Assembly (NCBI RefSeq): GCF_018728565.1
Contig: NZ_JACSOI010000003.1
Location: 62,001-126,000 of the forward strand
Length of the DNA: 64,000 nucleotides
Source of the DNA: Zobellia russellii
GTDB lineage: Bacteria; Bacteroidota; Bacteroidia; Flavobacteriales; Flavobacteriaceae
Reading direction: 5' to 3'
Made by a program: the position numbers and the translations under genes. The stretch's first letter is position 1; each line of letters opens with the position of its first letter. Under the pieces are notes generated by a model. The model saw only the letters and a program-made list of their open reading frames with translations. It made no database searches and was not told the DNA's origin. Positions 63,364 to 64,000 of this stretch are shown here, piece by piece.

Positions 63364-64000
63364 ATGCATAGCGTTTCTCGTTTTTTATTTCAATTTATAA
63401 CGGTCTGTATTCTAGGTTTTTCTACAACGGTCTACGGGCAAGGTAAGGTTGGTAATTATGAAATTACTCATTTTCAACTGCCCATAGAAACGGAGACCCA
63501 GGATATTTTGGAGGATCGTTACGGGTTTCTTTGGATAGCCTCTACCAATGGTCTATGGCGTTTTGATGGGGGTAATTTTAAGAATTATAGTAAAAATGAG
63601 CATGAGCAGACCAGTATCACGGACAATCATGTTTTTTGTCTGTTTGAAGATAGTGCGGGTGTTTTATGGGTGGGTACCTATGGTGGTGGTTTATTAAAAT
63701 ATGATCGGGAGTATGACCGTTTTCAGCGGTTTATTCATGACGAAAATAACCCGGAAAGCCTCAGTTTTAATGAAGTTAGGGTAATTTATGAAACGGCGGA
63801 CAAAACTTTTTACATCGGGACGGATGGTGGCGGGTTAAATATCATGGACCGTGAGACCGGAACTTTTAAAAGGTTTCAACACAATGCACAGGACCCCAAG
63901 AGTATTAGCCATAATAACGTGCTGGATATACAGGAAAGCCCGGATGGTCGCCTTTTTGTAGGTACCTGGATCGGGCTAAATGTATTCCATTCAAATACAG
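63364..64000 (+). CDS. start of a second HTCS-like sensor protein (truncated by the window end)
   Basis: Only the first 212 codons are in the window. A signal peptide ends near VYGQ (residue 26). Reg_prop-type propeller blades follow: DRYGFLWIASTNGLWRFDGG, DSAGVLWVGTYGGGLLKYD and DKTFYIGTDGGGLNIMDRE, as in the sensor at 17625. The rest should bring Y_Y_Y, kinase, receiver and HTH domains, but this cannot be seen; a shorter Reg_prop protein is possible. It is divergent from the IDS-like sulfatase and so marks a third PUL. Confidence 0.85.
   Translation, partial: MHSVSRFLFQFITVCILGFSTTVYGQGKVGNYEITHFQLPIETETQDILEDRYGFLWIASTNGLWRFDGGNFKNYSKNEHEQTSITDNHVFCLFEDSAGVLWVGTYGGGLLKYDREYDRFQRFIHDENNPESLSFNEVRVIYETADKTFYIGTDGGGLNIMDRETGTFKRFQHNAQDPKSISHNNVLDIQESPDGRLFVGTWIGLNVFHSNT

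Noticed and set aside
1-64000. CRISPR array, prophage, insertion sequence or defence system
   Set aside because: No regularly spaced repeats, cas genes, transposase, integrase or phage structural genes were seen; the only defence-island-type gene is the DUF2971 protein, which alone is not evidence.

Overview
The window is a chromosomal segment of a marine flavobacterium (Bacteroidota, Flavobacteriaceae, of the Zobellia/Maribacter/Cellulophaga kind). This rests on AT-rich sequence, SusC/SusD pairs, hybrid two-component regulators (HTCS), three formylglycine-type sulfatases, a GH117-type glycosidase, many short lipoproteins and promoter boxes of the Bacteroidetes TAnnTTTG type. No tRNA, rRNA, transposase, phage or CRISPR locus was seen. 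Gene functions are read from motifs and family knowledge, without database searches.

Layout. (1) 1-3.2 kb: the end of a polysaccharide utilisation locus (PUL) for a sulfated, rhamnose-containing glycan (ulvan-like is the best guess). It holds the C-terminus of an alpha-L-rhamnosidase, L-rhamnose mutarotase (rhaM), an S1 sulfatase and a class I fructose-1,6-bisphosphatase. (2) 3.9-9.9 kb: a sensory block with an AraC-type transcription factor carrying a C-terminal blue-light BLUF domain, two Rcp1-like response regulators and a four-PAS histidine kinase. (3) 10-17.3 kb: mostly minus-strand genes of a general-stress flavour (kinase-fold membrane protein, PAP2 phosphatase, DUF2383 protein, SDR oxidoreductase, DUF3891 protein, acetyltransferase). 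(4) 17.6-42.2 kb: a large PUL with an HTCS regulator, two tandem SusC/SusD pairs, two surface lipoproteins, a GH5 endoglycanase, a collagen-like lipoprotein, a TPR/LuxR-type regulator, an S1 sulfatase and a GH117-like enzyme. (5) 42.2-44.4 kb: two diverged copies of a promoter plus structured-RNA unit around a small membrane protein and a PD40 lipoprotein. (6) 44.4-56.1 kb: housekeeping and accessory genes, three of them broken (amidohydrolase, M20 peptidase, Crp/Fnr regulator). (7) 56.2-60.7 kb: single minus-strand genes separated by repeated, palindromic, cassette-like intergenic elements. (8) 60.8-64 kb: a hotdog protein, an iduronate-2-sulfatase-like sulfatase and the start of another HTCS-type regulator, marking a third PUL.

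How it works together. In the main PUL the HTCS would sense a periplasmic oligosaccharide and activate susC/susD transcription, perhaps through two 12-bp direct repeats 21 bp apart at 22050-22082. Surface lipoproteins and GH5 would cut the glycan outside the cell, SusC/D pairs import it, and the sulfatase and GH117 finish it. The most unusual items are the AraC-BLUF fusion, with BLUF photochemistry residues at the same spacing as in AppA, and the duplicated RNA unit, whose helices are kept by compensatory changes and whose upstream dyad and promoter box are spaced identically in both copies.
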